Source: Deuterostichococcus epilithicus
Lineage: Eukaryota > Chlorophyta > Trebouxiophyceae > Prasiolales > Stichococcaceae
Direction: 5' to 3'
Length of the DNA stretch: 64,000 bases
Assembly: GCA_033439295.1 (NCBI GenBank)
Contig: JAVTLE010000011.1
Span: 1,302,082 to 1,366,081 of the forward strand
The translations under genes and the position numbers were made by a program. Of the stretch, positions 35,801-46,771 are shown piece after piece (the stretch's first letter is position 1; the number at the start of each line of letters is the position of its first letter). The notes under the pieces are model-generated. The model worked only from the letters and a program-made list of their open reading frames with translations, had not been told where the DNA came from and searched no databases.

Positions 35801-37808
35801 TGTCCTTGAAGGCAGTGTCTTGGCAGTGACGCCCGCGGGAGATTGAGTTGCAGAGAGCCGGCTGCCGGGCTGCGCAAAGGCTGCCCAGGGCTGGGCGGGC
35901 TCCAAAGCTGGTGCTCCTGGCTCTGTTGGTGATGTCCTTGAACTCCACCGCTGCCGGACAACCGGGCCTTCGAGAGACTTGTTGAGTGCTTCGAGGCTTG
36001 TCAAGCCTCTGAGCCAAGGAGTTTGGACGCTGTGCCGGGGCCCTCACACTGTGATGTCGTGGTCGCAGGTGCGGGACCTGATCTACAGGGAGATCCTTGA
36101 GTACCACCCCCACATGCTGGCGGACTTCCTGCAGAACGGCCCGCGCTCTGGGCCCGGCTACATGTACCCCTCGGCGGTGAGCGCTCCTCAAGAGCAGCGT
36201 GCCTGTTGTGCCTGATCTGGTTGTCACACCGTGCTCCTCAGCCGCAGGCAGGCCCTTGCATTCCCTTACTTTATGCACAAGGGTCACGGGACCCTGGATA
36301 TCTCCCCGGGACCCTGGAGACACCTCCAGCCTCGCTAGCGGCTGCGGCAGCGGCAAGAAGCAAGGCAAATGCAGGACTGCACACTGGTGCTCACCTGGGG
36401 GCACATGCGCCTCGAGCAGTCAGGTCCTGGCAGAGGCCCGTGCAGCGGCTCGTCGTTCCGGCGCGCCGTGCTGTCGGCAGAGGCGACTCGAGGTGCAGGA
36501 GGGTCGGAGAGACGCGGCACCAGGGTCCGATCCTGTGGGGCACGCCTGCCGCCCACTCCCTGAACCCCGAAACCCTAACCGCAATGCCTGCCGCCGCAGG
36601 TTGACAACTTCAGGCGGCAGTTCGATCATTTGGACGGCGGCGGGCAAGGCCGGCCGCCGGGACCCAACCTGGGGCAGGCGACCAGCCTGCCGCGGGAGCG
36701 CGTGCGCGAGTTTCAGCACGAGGCCGCGCGCTACATGGCGGGCCAGCAGGTGCGCGGCAGAATCGACACCCTGGACCGGAGCGGCAGACTTGACACTATG
36801 GACCGAAGCCGCTCGAGCGCGGCTGCCATCCCTGCAGCTGCAGCTTGTCGGTGCCAGCGTCCGCTGAGGGGTTGACGGTTGTTGACGGCGGGCGCCGCCG
36901 ACAGGTCCCCTGCCTCTCTGCCAGCCATGCGCTGTGAAGCCGCCGACCACAGACATTTTTGCATAACAGCACAGGATGCAGATCGCCACACTGCCGGGTG
37001 ACACATCCCCGCGCGCCGTCCTGCAGGTGCACGGCAGCGTGCCGCCGGTGGCGGAGCACGGGCCGCCAGACGCGATGGCTGTGGACCAGGCCGTCAACCG
37101 GCTCGGCAGCGGCGTGCGGAACATGACGGTGATGGAGAACGGCGCCTACGGCCGGCCGCCGGTGCCGCCGCACCCGCAGCAGCAGCACCCCGGCCAGCAG
37201 CACCACCCACAGCAGGCGGCGCAGCAACAGCAGCACCCGCACCAGCAGCAGCAGGGCATCCCCATGGTGAGTGGCTTGCCCTCTCCGGCACTACCCCCTC
37301 ACCACCAGGCCCTGCCCTAAATCCTCCGCAGACATTCGAACCAGGCCAAGAAGTTTGATTGGGCGCTACAGGCACCCAATCCGTACAGGTCGCACAGCTC
37401 ACTTGCAATTGGCACACCACCAAGCAGAAACTCGCACAGCTCCCTTGGAACTTGCACACCACAGAGGGTCTGTCTCGGTGGTGTGCATTGAGGTGGAGTT
37501 GGGCTGTGCGTCTCTGTGGGCCAGCACCCAAATGCACTTGTTGGCCAATGGCTCGAATGTCTGCGTCCGCTCGGGCAGGATGCCAATACGTGGCGTGTTT
37601 GACGTGTCTGTCATGCCAGTTGCCATGCCGCGCACTCCTCTCCTTCAGCCGCAACATGTTGATGCAAACCACCGAGATAGACCCTCGCTGTCGTTAGCAG
37701 GTGCCAGGCGGGCCGCCTGCGCCGACGGCGTACCCGGGCCACCCAGGCGTGCTGCCCTACGGTGACCCGCATCGGGATCACCTGCTGCGGTCCAACAGCT
37801 ACCAGTGA
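32864..37808 (+). CDS. MAP kinase with TDY activation loop (plant group D type)
   Basis: Thirteen exons: 32864-33067, 33310-33547, 33708-33805, 33915-34002, 34106-34170, 34281-34363, 34675-34864, 35126-35245, 35599-35748, 36069-36176, 36600-36749, 37027-37266, 37701-37808; 613 residues, all in phase. Kinase motifs: [38 protein letters not shown], the TDY dual-phosphorylation site in [16 protein letters not shown], and [15 protein letters not shown]-terminal extension follows the kinase fold ([18 protein letters not shown] type) and ends in a Pro/Gln/His-rich tail, as in plant group D MAPKs. The first exon adds an Ala-rich N-terminal extension of 68 residues; a shorter start at 33328 ([12 protein letters not shown]) is possible. 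Intron 3 has a GC donor (33806). Confidence 0.93.
36756..36809 (+). repeat. 27-bp tandem duplication just after MAPK exon 11
   Basis: Two adjacent 27-base units, reading RIDTLDRSG and RLDTMDRSR in one frame, start six bases after the donor. Read without splicing they would extend the protein in frame for about 42 residues to a stop. Confidence 0.8.
37391..37462 (+). repeat. Direct repeat in the last MAPK intron
   Basis: Two 30-base copies (cgcacagctc ... cacaccac) spaced 12 bases apart in the intron between exons 12 and 13. Confidence 0.8.
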
Positions 37809-38868
37809 GGGCCTGCGCCACATGCGCCGCCCGGGCCGGTCGCAGGCACCGGTCGGGGAGTCTTAGGCGGCGCGCTGTACAGTGGCGGCCGGGGCTGATG
37901 AGCTGGCGGGCACGCGCGGCCGGCTTGCAAGCTGGCGGCTGCCAGGGAGCCGGCGGCTGGAGGAGCGGCCGGCGGTCTGCTGGCATGCTGCAGCTGGCGG
38001 GCGCTCGGGAGGGCAGCAGCCGCGCAGCGACTCAGCTTGGCAGGGTGCTGACGGGTTTGGGCGCACTGCGTCGCGCAGGCTCCCGCTCAGTGCAGCCTAG
38101 CTGGGACGCGATCCGGGGGCGGCCAGGGGGCGCGCCGGCTGGAGGGGTGGCTGGTGACGCTGCAGTCTGGCCCAAGCGGGTGCCCATCTTCGACCGTTTC
38201 GTTACAATGGGGCTCCCTCCAGGATGAAGCAAGTCATGCTGGCAGTCCGGCCCAGAGTGGCCAGTCAGAGGCACAGCAGTGCCGCTCGGAAGAGATCTCA
38301 TAGAGCTCCTTTTGACTACCGTAGACCGACCCAAATCGAGATATGACGTGTCAAACAATTGAAGGCGCTTTGGACTTTCATGTGCTGTCTGGCAACGCTC
38401 AGCGCTTCGTGGGTCGTTGGTTGTCTCCTTTCTGTGAAGCAGGACGCTTCCAATGGAAGCACGGAAAACACGTTTGCATGCATCACCCCATCCTGTGGTT
38501 TGTTCCTCTGCCGCTGCGCTGATCTATATGCATCCAAGCCTGTCGTTGACCCATCCAACTCCAGGAAGCTACATCTTGAATGGCGGCACCCTCTTGGGCG
38601 AGGCGAATCGCCAATCCGTGTTGCTTCAAACATCACCAAACTCAGGCAGATGCGGCCGCCAAAGACGCCGGTAACAGCAACATCGCATTGCAGTATTGAT
38701 TCTCCAGCGGGCAGACTTGCAGAATCTGAAATGTAATCTTTGCATTGATCTCGCCGAGCCTACCATTGACCTATCAAAATTGCTGATGGACGACATCGAT
38801 TGCGGCAGGTGCGGCAACAGACAGCTGCGCTCCATGCCACGCGCATCTGTGGCGCAACTGTGACGAGC
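37809..38868. other. Convergent 3' flank, about 1.06 kb
   Basis: The longest gene-free stretch, between the MAP kinase stop and the RCC2-like stop. The first 300 bases are GC-rich and open in several frames but match nothing; the rest is more AT-rich. It probably holds two long 3' untranslated regions. Confidence 0.4.
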
Positions 38869-41800
38869 TCACTTGCGCCCCTTCTTTGCTGCGCCGCCAG
38901 AGCCTGCGGCCTTGCGCTTGCCACCTGCAGGATGTGTGCAAGACGTTTCGACGATCAGCACTCCAACCGATCAAGGCATCAAGCGCCACCCCGCTGGCCG
39001 CCAGGGTGTGCCTGCCGACCGGGCAAACCCCAAGATCCCGCGCTGCACACGCTTCATGAGAATGCTCCGAGCTACGCTGCCCACCGACGCCCTCGAGCGT
39101 GGTTTCCGATCGATAACAGAGCAGCGCACAGCGTGCTGCCTGACGGGCCAGAGCGAAACAGCACCCTTGGCTGCGGCGGCGGCCGGCGGAGGCGGCTCCT
39201 CCGCCGCCGTTTCCGGCTCGAAGGACTCCAGCTTGTCGAGGTCCGTCGAGGCCGGGTTTACCAGGAACAGCGTGTGCGCCTGCCCAGCCGCCACCTGCGC
39301 AGTGCTTTTCAGGTTCAGGTGCGAATCAGCGGCACTTCGTCTTGCCGCGACAAGAGCCCACAGCGCAAAGGTGCCCCATGACCGGCCAGGCCCGGCGCGG
39401 CGGCTCCGACGGCCGAGCCGCATTACCGCGGCGAGCCCAGCACCCTGTGCACAAGCGGCAGGGTTGGGGAAGGGTGCATCGTGGCCATCGCTGTGGTCGT
39501 ACAAATCGGGCCGGCGCTCCCGCCACTGCGCCAGCAGGAGGGGGTGGCAAGGTTTTCGCGCCAGCCTGCCGGCAGCAGGGTCGTCTGTACGGACGTACAG
39601 ACACCAATAAATATAAAGTTGTAATATCTAGGCAAATCCCGACCTCGCGTGTGTCGGCGCCCTCCAGCGCCGGGCACTTGTCCGGATTGGCCGACGACTT
39701 CTTGCCGCCCGGCCCATAGCCCAGCTCCCCGCTGACCGCGTGGCCCCTGCAGGACCACACGGTGTGCATCAAAGATGATCAGCTGATCACCGACATCAAA
39801 AAAGTTCAAAGGACACGAAAAGGTGCCGACAAGGACCGGCGTGTTTTGCAGAGCGGCTGCCCAGATATAGGCTGCCTCGCTGGACGCGCGTGCTCCACTC
39901 TGCCCCACAGCCGGCCGTGAACCCACTGTCATCACAGTGGAGATTGTGCAGCGGCGCACCAGGTGATGGTGGAGTTCTCGTCCTCGTAGCTGGCCGACAC
40001 CGCGTAGTGCTGCGCGCCGCAGGCAATGGACTTGATGGTCCAGCCCATGAGCCCCTCGAAGATGCGCGGGTACCTGCGAAGGGCGATGTTCGATTGTGAT
40101 CATGCATGGCACCCCATTCCGCTGCCAGCTCCCGCATCTCCATGTCAGTTCCCATCGAGCTCCATCAAAGGCTGATGGCGTTCCAGTCGAGCCATGCAGG
40201 AGCTGCTCACATCGTCGCATCATGCTGGGCTGCCGGCTCTCTGGCGGGGGGTGCAAGGTGCTGCAGAATGAGTGTGACGAACAGTGCACAGCAGCGGGCC
40301 AGCTTGGCAAGCAGGTCGAGTCCTGGCAGCCGCGCACATGAGGTTGTCGCCGCCGCTGACTTTCAGCTTGCCCCAGGCGTAGAGCCCGCTGATGTCGGTG
40401 GTGCAGAACGTTGACGTCGATCCGCACGCCACCTTTGGCAGAAACATGCTGGCAGAGGTCAGCGAGTTCCGGGGCGTCTCCCAAGTAGGGGCACAAACTG
40501 ATCCGTCGACTGGCCGGGCTGGTCGTGCTGCTGCTGCCCGGAAGGAGCGCTGCTCGATGCCAGTATTGCAGCGATGCTTGGCGGCCAGAGCGGCGCTTGG
40601 CATCGGAGGATCGTTGATTCAACAGCGACGCGGCACAGCCAGAGCCGCGCAGCCAGGACGGTAGGGGGGGTGCGGCATCGACTGTGCCTGGTATCAGTCA
40701 TGGAAGTCGCCCGGCACAGAGTGCTTCGATGGTCCTCAGGTTGAAGAATCCTTCTCACACGCGCCTTCGAGTCCGGGGAGGCCTTAACGCGCTGCGACAG
40801 CGCCTCCAGCCGCTTTGGCGCAAACTCGTCCTTCTGCACAGTGTGCCCGACGCGGCCGTACCCTGCGCCGCCAAAGATAAGAAACCGTCAACCCTCAGCA
40901 CTTCGCACAGGGACTGGGCATCACCGTGATGCCCAGGGCTTTCGATGGAAGGGAGCCGCCTGCAGCCATGCGGAGCAAGTTTGCAGCCTGTTGTGCCCGT
41001 ACTCTGGGTCCGAGACCACGCCACAGGCGAGTGTCATGCAGCACTGGCAAGGCCGCCGCGCCCGCCGCCGCGCCTGTTGCTTGCGGCACCCGCAAGCGCA
41101 CCGCCGTGCACTCAAGGCTTGAGTCAGCTCGTGCACATGTCGAGCCCCAAATTTGCAAAGCAAATCACCTGGAAGCAACCAAAAGGAACCCAAAACGAGA
41201 CGCACCGCCGTTGCCCCAGCTGTAGGCGAAGCCTGCATCGTCGACCACGAGCGCGTGGTTGTGTCCAGCCGCCATGGTGACGATGTTGGCCCCCGCGAGT
41301 GTCGCGATCGCCTTGGGCTTCGGCTGCGGCTCGTAGGCGATCTTGATGGACGCTGGGCAGACATATCATGACACGAAAATTTGACGATGAACAGCACTGT
41401 CCAGGGCTGATGTCCGAATCGGGGAATGCGTTTCGTACAGACAAACTTGCCGCTGCACTCAAGACGCTCTCATCAGCATAATGGCTTTGGCGAAGTCAGC
41501 AACCACAAAACGCATGGATCTGGACCTTGCAAAAGTGTTACTGCTAAGGGTTTGAGGATAGAGAATTTGGCGCGCACAATGTGACATGTTCGTTTCGTGG
41601 TCGGTGCCATGCCCAAGCTGCCCATACTGCGGGTTGCCTGCCGTGTACACCCGCTGGTTGCACAGCCTGCAATGCGTTTCGAAAGTATTGCAACCAACAT
41701 GACCTAGCACTTTCGTGCTCTCGATGGCAGCACATCTCATCTGCAGACGCCCAGATGTTGTGCAGCGGACGGTCTCGTCACGGCTACACTCGGTGCACTG

Positions 41801-43323
41801 GTCGCTGCTCCAAGTCACGCAAAAGAGCATGGACAGGACAGGATGCTTGTGGGACAGGTTTGTACACACCACATTGTGAACTCGCTGCCGCAGGCAACCT
41901 TCGAGCAGCCCTCCACCGCTGCCTTCGTCGGCTTCGTCAGCAACTCTGCGAGGATTGTTCAAAGCTGTAAACTTCCGCAAATTTGACAATTTTTGCGACA
42001 CCGCGCTGCCAGCGACCGCAGCAGCGCAGTACCGAGAGTACATGCATGCGGCTGCCAGCTTCCGCGCCAGAGTCGTTCCTTTCAGGCAGCATCAAATTGC
42101 AATCGCATTGCTGTGCGGCACCCACCTTCGGACTTGTCCCTGCTCTTCAGCGAGCCTGTGCCGCACTGCCCCTGCCAACAGCCGAGGACTGCCGCATGAT
42201 TGCAGCTACAGGAAACGTGCTGCAGGAACCCAACTAGCATCTGACCTTGACATCTCACAGCGACAGCTGTCGACATTACCCGAGGTTGCTCGTGATACTC
42301 AGAAGGCGGCCATTAGCTCACCGTGAGGTTGCTGCCCCAGGTGAATGACTCGCCGCTGCTGAGCGCGACCGCCGTGTGATGCTTGCCGCACGAACCGGCG
42401 ATGACGGTCTTGCCAGCGAGGCCCGCCACAATTGCCGGAGCATTGCGCTGCGCAAGGTCCCCATGACCCAGCTGCCCCTTCTGCGATCAGTGCGCAAGCG
42501 CAGCTGCATCAGGAGGCGTCGTCGGCTGCGCAAGCGTAGCTGCATCAGCAGGGGTCATCGGCCGCTCGTCTGACGGCGCTCCTTGGGGTTGACAAGCAGC
42601 TCTGGAGGTGCGTGATTTGCTGACAACATCAGCCGACACTCATGATGTGTGGCCTGAAGACGCGATCGTGGCAGCAAGAACATACGGTAACTCGTGCTGT
42701 AGGTGAGCCCCGTCGGACCTTACCTCGTTGCGGCCCCAGGTCCAGCAGCGGCCTTCAGCGTCGCCGATGACGCTGTGGAACGCCGCCGGACCGGCTGCGA
42801 TCCAGAGCACCTTCACCCCCTGCAACAAGACTACCGGGTTTTCAAGCGGTAAAAGCGTTTGAGCAGGCCTCGCTGCGTCGACATGCGTCATGGGCAATTG
42901 AAGTATGGGGAGAAAAGCAAATCGAGTTAGAGCTCAAGGATGCGCCATTCGTCACCCCGGCGCAACGCGGCCACAGCTCATGCGGCAGCAGTGTACGGCC
43001 TCGCAGCCGGAACAGCGGCAGCTGTGTACCTGGAGCGCCTTCAAGCGCGTAGGCGACACCAAGCTTGGGTACTTCTCAGCGCGTGCCGGGTCCGGCTGTC
43101 GCCGCAAAGCACAGCGATCAGTAACTGGATGGCGAGAGGCGCAAAGGAGATCATGCACAGTGCACATCTATAGTTGGCGCCTTCTCAAGTTGATATAGCA
43201 TATCACCTTCTCGCCCTTCTTGGGCTTGTTCTGTTGTCGGCCGATCATGGCCCAATCCGTTGCGCCGCAGAACAGCACCTCCCCACCGGCCCATTCCGCT
43301 ACTTCGCTGCTCGCAGCAGCCAT
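38869..43323 (-). CDS. RCC2: RCC2-like RCC1-repeat (beta-propeller) protein
   Basis: Fourteen exons on minus: 43323-43207, 43074-43030, 42819-42724, 42480-42322, 42171-42126, 41945-41870, 41666-41578, 41352-41206, 40862-40759, 40432-40338, 40073-39960, 39746-39644, 39294-39165, 38924-38869; 458 residues with phases consistent. Propeller blades are visible as RCWTWGRNEKGQLGHGDL, ESFTWGSNLTGQCGTGSL, VYTAGNPQYGQLGHGTDHE, GFAYSWGNGGYGRVGHTVQ, GLYAWGKLK and GELGYGPGGKKSS. The order of blade variants follows RCC2 and its plant homologues rather than the Ran exchange factor RCC1. RCC2 acts in mitosis and in Rac/Arf signalling in animals; in algae the role is unknown. A basic tail (GGKRKAAGSGGAAKKGRK) suggests the nucleus. 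One acceptor (before 40432) is AAG. Confidence 0.9.
42491..42550 (-). repeat. Tandem repeat upstream of an RCC2-like acceptor
   Basis: Two 24-base copies (plus strand tgcgcaagcg then agctgcatcag) spaced 12 bases apart lie just upstream of the acceptor of exon 4 (42480). Confidence 0.8.
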
Positions 43324-43927
43324 TGTATCGACGGTGTATGCTTGCACTTACCAAAAAGAACTGCCGACGTAGCAGGCGTGTATGGGATGCAAGATCACTC
43401 TCCGATACGGTCTGCACGGCAAGGTCGGCGAGCTTAGCTGATTATCCTGGCATGCGGCCGTGGTGCAGACTCTTCTTTGGCGGTGCGTCAAGTCTGTTGT
43501 GTTGCCGGCTTGCCGCTTTGCCAGGTGTGCAAAAGATCTGCGCTTGAAATCAAACGTGGCCCGAATTTCCAGATTTTACAACACCGAATACGCGGCGATC
43601 GCTGCGTTGCAGACGGTCGTGCCAATAGGTCATTTGCAGATCATACAAAGCTGCAGCTTGAAGTATTCCGACTCCCTCCTGTCACACTCCGTTGGCTGCC
43701 ATATTTGCATTCTTCGGCCCACCAGTGCAGCTTCTCTCCTGTGCCGCCACTCGTGCAAGCGCAACGTCAGCCCTTAGTCCGGCATTGAATCACAGAAACA
43801 CCTGCTGTCATTTGTATCAAATCCTGCCCGTCTTCTGGAACAGCGACACACATGCCCAAGGCAGCATCCATTTGCAGGCCAACTGCCAGTAAATCGATCA
43901 CTAGACTGAGGAAGCAGTTTGATTGTG
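43324..43927. promoter_or_regulatory. Divergent upstream region of RCC2-like and NDUFAF6
   Basis: About 600 bases between two start codons facing apart; it must hold both promoters. It is less GC-rich than the exons. No named element was found. Confidence 0.4.
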
Positions 43928-46282
43928 ATGAATTTCTGGCAGCTCCGACATTCATACCGTATTGCTTCGCGACCGCTGCATGCTAACTGGCGGTCTGCGC
44001 AGCAGTGGCCTGCGGCTGTGGCCGTCATTCAGCAGCAGCGGCATGCGCATGGCTCGTCGCCGGCACCACAAGCTACGGCGAAAGATCCGGCAGACATCGT
44101 GCTCAGAAAGGCGTTTGCACACTGCGTGCGCAACGTCAGGTGATTGTGTGTGTTGCGGCATGCCGGCAGGTCTGGTAGAATGCATTACACAAGTAGTCGT
44201 TCTAGTATACTTTATGCTTGTTGGGATGGCTGAAGCTATCAGCACCGTGACACATGCTCAGGGAACATGACTACGAGAACTACGTCTGGGCAGTGCAACT
44301 CCCAAAGGTGAGCTCACGGCGGCACCGGGCGCGCCAGCTCATGTGCACTGCTTTGGCCTGCAGTTGCTTGCCCCATATGTTATAGCATAATCTTGTGCTG
44401 ACAGCGTGAACAAATGCTGGCAACTGCAGGAGATGCGGCCTGCAGTCTTCGCTCTGCGGGCTTTCAACATTGAAATCGCCGGCATTGCTGACCAGGTGGC
44501 ATCGGGTTGCAGCGCATTGCCCCACCTGCCCGCAGCTGCGAGGCCATTGCCTACAAACGGCATCGCAGGAGCTTGTGCATGGCTACACACTGCAGGTGCA
44601 CAGGGCTGGTCCACATTGTTGACGCTGGGTGGCTGAAGGTTCAGGGTTTAAGGATCTGTGGCGGCCGCAGGTGAAGGAGAAGCTGGTGGTCCCGATGCGG
44701 ATGCAGTGGTGGCGCGATGCCGTCAACGGCCTGTACAAGGCCAAGCCCATAAAGCACCCTGCCATCCAGTGCCTGCACCAGGTGCGCGGACGGCGGCGCA
44801 ACACGAGTGGGTCCAGGATCCGCCGACGGCAAAAACGGTGCTGCCGAGGCGTGCCTAGCCCATCGAAATGTATGGCTGCTGGCGGCAATGGTGGCTGCCG
44901 TCGCCAAGCCTCAATGTGTTCACTGGGTCCCTGACGCATCACCAGGTTCGACGCTGCTGCCGATCAACTGTCTACTATTGCCCCGCGCGCCGGCAGGTGC
45001 ACCTGCGGCAGCCGCTGACGCGCTATCGGCTGCAGAAGATCATCGGCACACGGGAGACAGACCTGCTGGAGCCGGACCCGCCGGCCACTCTGGAGCGGCT
45101 GGAGGCGTACGCCGAGGGCACCGCCTCCCAGCTGCTGCAGCTGCAGGTGCTGACTCTGTGCAAAGTCATGTGAGATGACCCTGCACAATGTCGCTGCAAC
45201 AGCGACGGCTGCCCACTGCCAGGACCACTCCCCATGTGCCTGTCGCCCCGTGAGGGCCGTCTTGCCCGTCTGCTGCCTGCCATTTCGCAAAAGCAAGTGC
45301 GGTGCAGGCCACGGATCTGGTCGAACCTTTGGACGGGTGTTTGGCGATGCTCTGCTGATGCTCTGTTGGGGTGGTGTTGCAGCTGGAGGCGACGGGGCAG
45401 CAGGGCTCGGAGGCCAATGCCGCGGCGTCACACCTGGGCAAGGCTGTTGGCGTGGCTGCCCTGCTGCGAGGCACCGCCTACCATGCCGGCAGGTGGGCTG
45501 TTGAGACCTGCCGATGCGCCGGACAGAAGAGGCAACGGCGCCCCTGCACAGCAGTAGGCCTGGCGGCGCCATTGCTTCTCCAGGCAGCGCGGTCCGTGTA
45601 GTTGCCTCCGGCGGCAGCAGGGACGAACCGCACAGTCGCAGATGTGCAAGGTCGTGCCACTTCGTGGGCATGCTGCATGACTGCCGCATGGCTCTGTGTC
45701 ATCCCCTGACATTGTTCTCAAGCTGACGCCGTGCACCTCTCCCGTCAACCTGGCCGCCTTCCCCCCTTTCAGGCAACGGTCATACCTGCCGGCGGACCTG
45801 TGCGCGATGCAGGGCATGGCGCCGGAGGATGTGTTCAGCGGCAGCTCCTCGGACCAGCTGCGGGAGGTGGTCTTCAAGGTTGCCTCTGCTGCCAAGGTGC
45901 ACGGACAGCAACCGGCATGCCTTCTCCACTGCGACACCCAGCTTGAGAACTAGTGAAGTATTGCTCCTGGAAAAGCATTTACAGGCGGCGGCGCGGGGGT
46001 TACCAGCGGCGTGGGGGCGACGATTGACCGCCCTCAAGCAGCAGCTTCACAGCACCGTCGCTCTCGCTGCAGGGCCACTTGGATGATGCCAGGGACATGG
46101 TGGCCGACCTGCCGGCGTCCGCGCGACCGCTGTTGCTGCCCTCCGTTGGCACGGGGCTGTACCTGGACGCCCTGGAGCGAGCAGACTTTGATGTGTTTGC
46201 AGCGCACCTTGCGAAAGGCGGCTTCTCGCCGTTGCGGCATCAGTTGGCCGTTAAATGGCGCCTTCTCAGACGCACCTTCTAA
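43928..46282 (+). CDS. NDUFAF6: Complex I assembly factor NDUFAF6 (phytoene synthase-like fold)
   Basis: Eight exons: 43928-44139, 44262-44307, 44430-44495, 44671-44781, 44997-45146, 45383-45492, 45773-45896, 46073-46282; 342 residues, all in phase. The N-terminus (MNFWQLRHSYRIASRPLHAN) is a good mitochondrial presequence. Family stretches are REHDYENYVWAVQLP, PAVFALRAFNIEIAGI, MRMQWWRDAVNGLY, LERLEAYAEGTASQLL, ASHLGKAVGVAALLRGTAYH and YLPADLCAMQGM. NDUFAF6 has a squalene/phytoene synthase-like fold and is needed to assemble the ND1 module of respiratory complex I. The aspartate-rich prenyl-binding motifs of true phytoene synthases are absent, which supports this assignment over a carotenoid enzyme. 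Confidence 0.92.
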
Positions 46283-46771
46283 TAGACATTTCTGAGTGGG
46301 TCTGCTGCCGATCGTTGAGCCGATGCCTTCTATGAGAGGCACACTTGGCGCCGGCAGACCGCCCAGTAGGAGCCGCCTGTGCAGTGGTCGAGGTGCAGTC
46401 GTGTGCTGCTGCTGCTGTTGCTGCTGCCAAGTGTCACTTGCTGCCATCAATGGCACCTGGCACTAGCTGGCCGGGTGTTGTCTAGAACGAAATGTGTTGA
46501 GGCTTGGGAAGCCTGTTGAGGTCCCAAACGAATGGTAAGGATTCTGGACTTGCGGTCAATGTTTCTGCATAAATCTGCTAACTCACTTGCATTTTGCACA
46601 TTGTCCAGAGCGTCTATGGTACACAGTATGACAAATAAATTCTCCGCATGGACTTGCAGCATTGCCAACTCGATACACTCTCCGAAACAATTGTCAGTTC
46701 AAATTCACTCTTAAGGCGACCGGTGCGCCCACTCGCTTGTCGGCTCCGCATCGCTCAGCGCGTGTACCGCA
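46283..46771. other. Convergent 3' flank
   Basis: Between the NDUFAF6 stop and the OPR gene stop. No exon is recognised; a short CTG run lies near 46409. Confidence 0.4.

Noticed and set aside
38869-43323. Ran exchange factor RCC1 or a UVR8-type photoreceptor.
   Set aside because: Blade-specific sequences follow RCC2 and its plant homologues, and the tryptophan clusters typical of UVR8 are not seen.
43928-46282. Phytoene or squalene synthase.
   Set aside because: The fold is similar, but the aspartate-rich substrate motifs are missing and the sequence follows NDUFAF6 from REHDYE onward.
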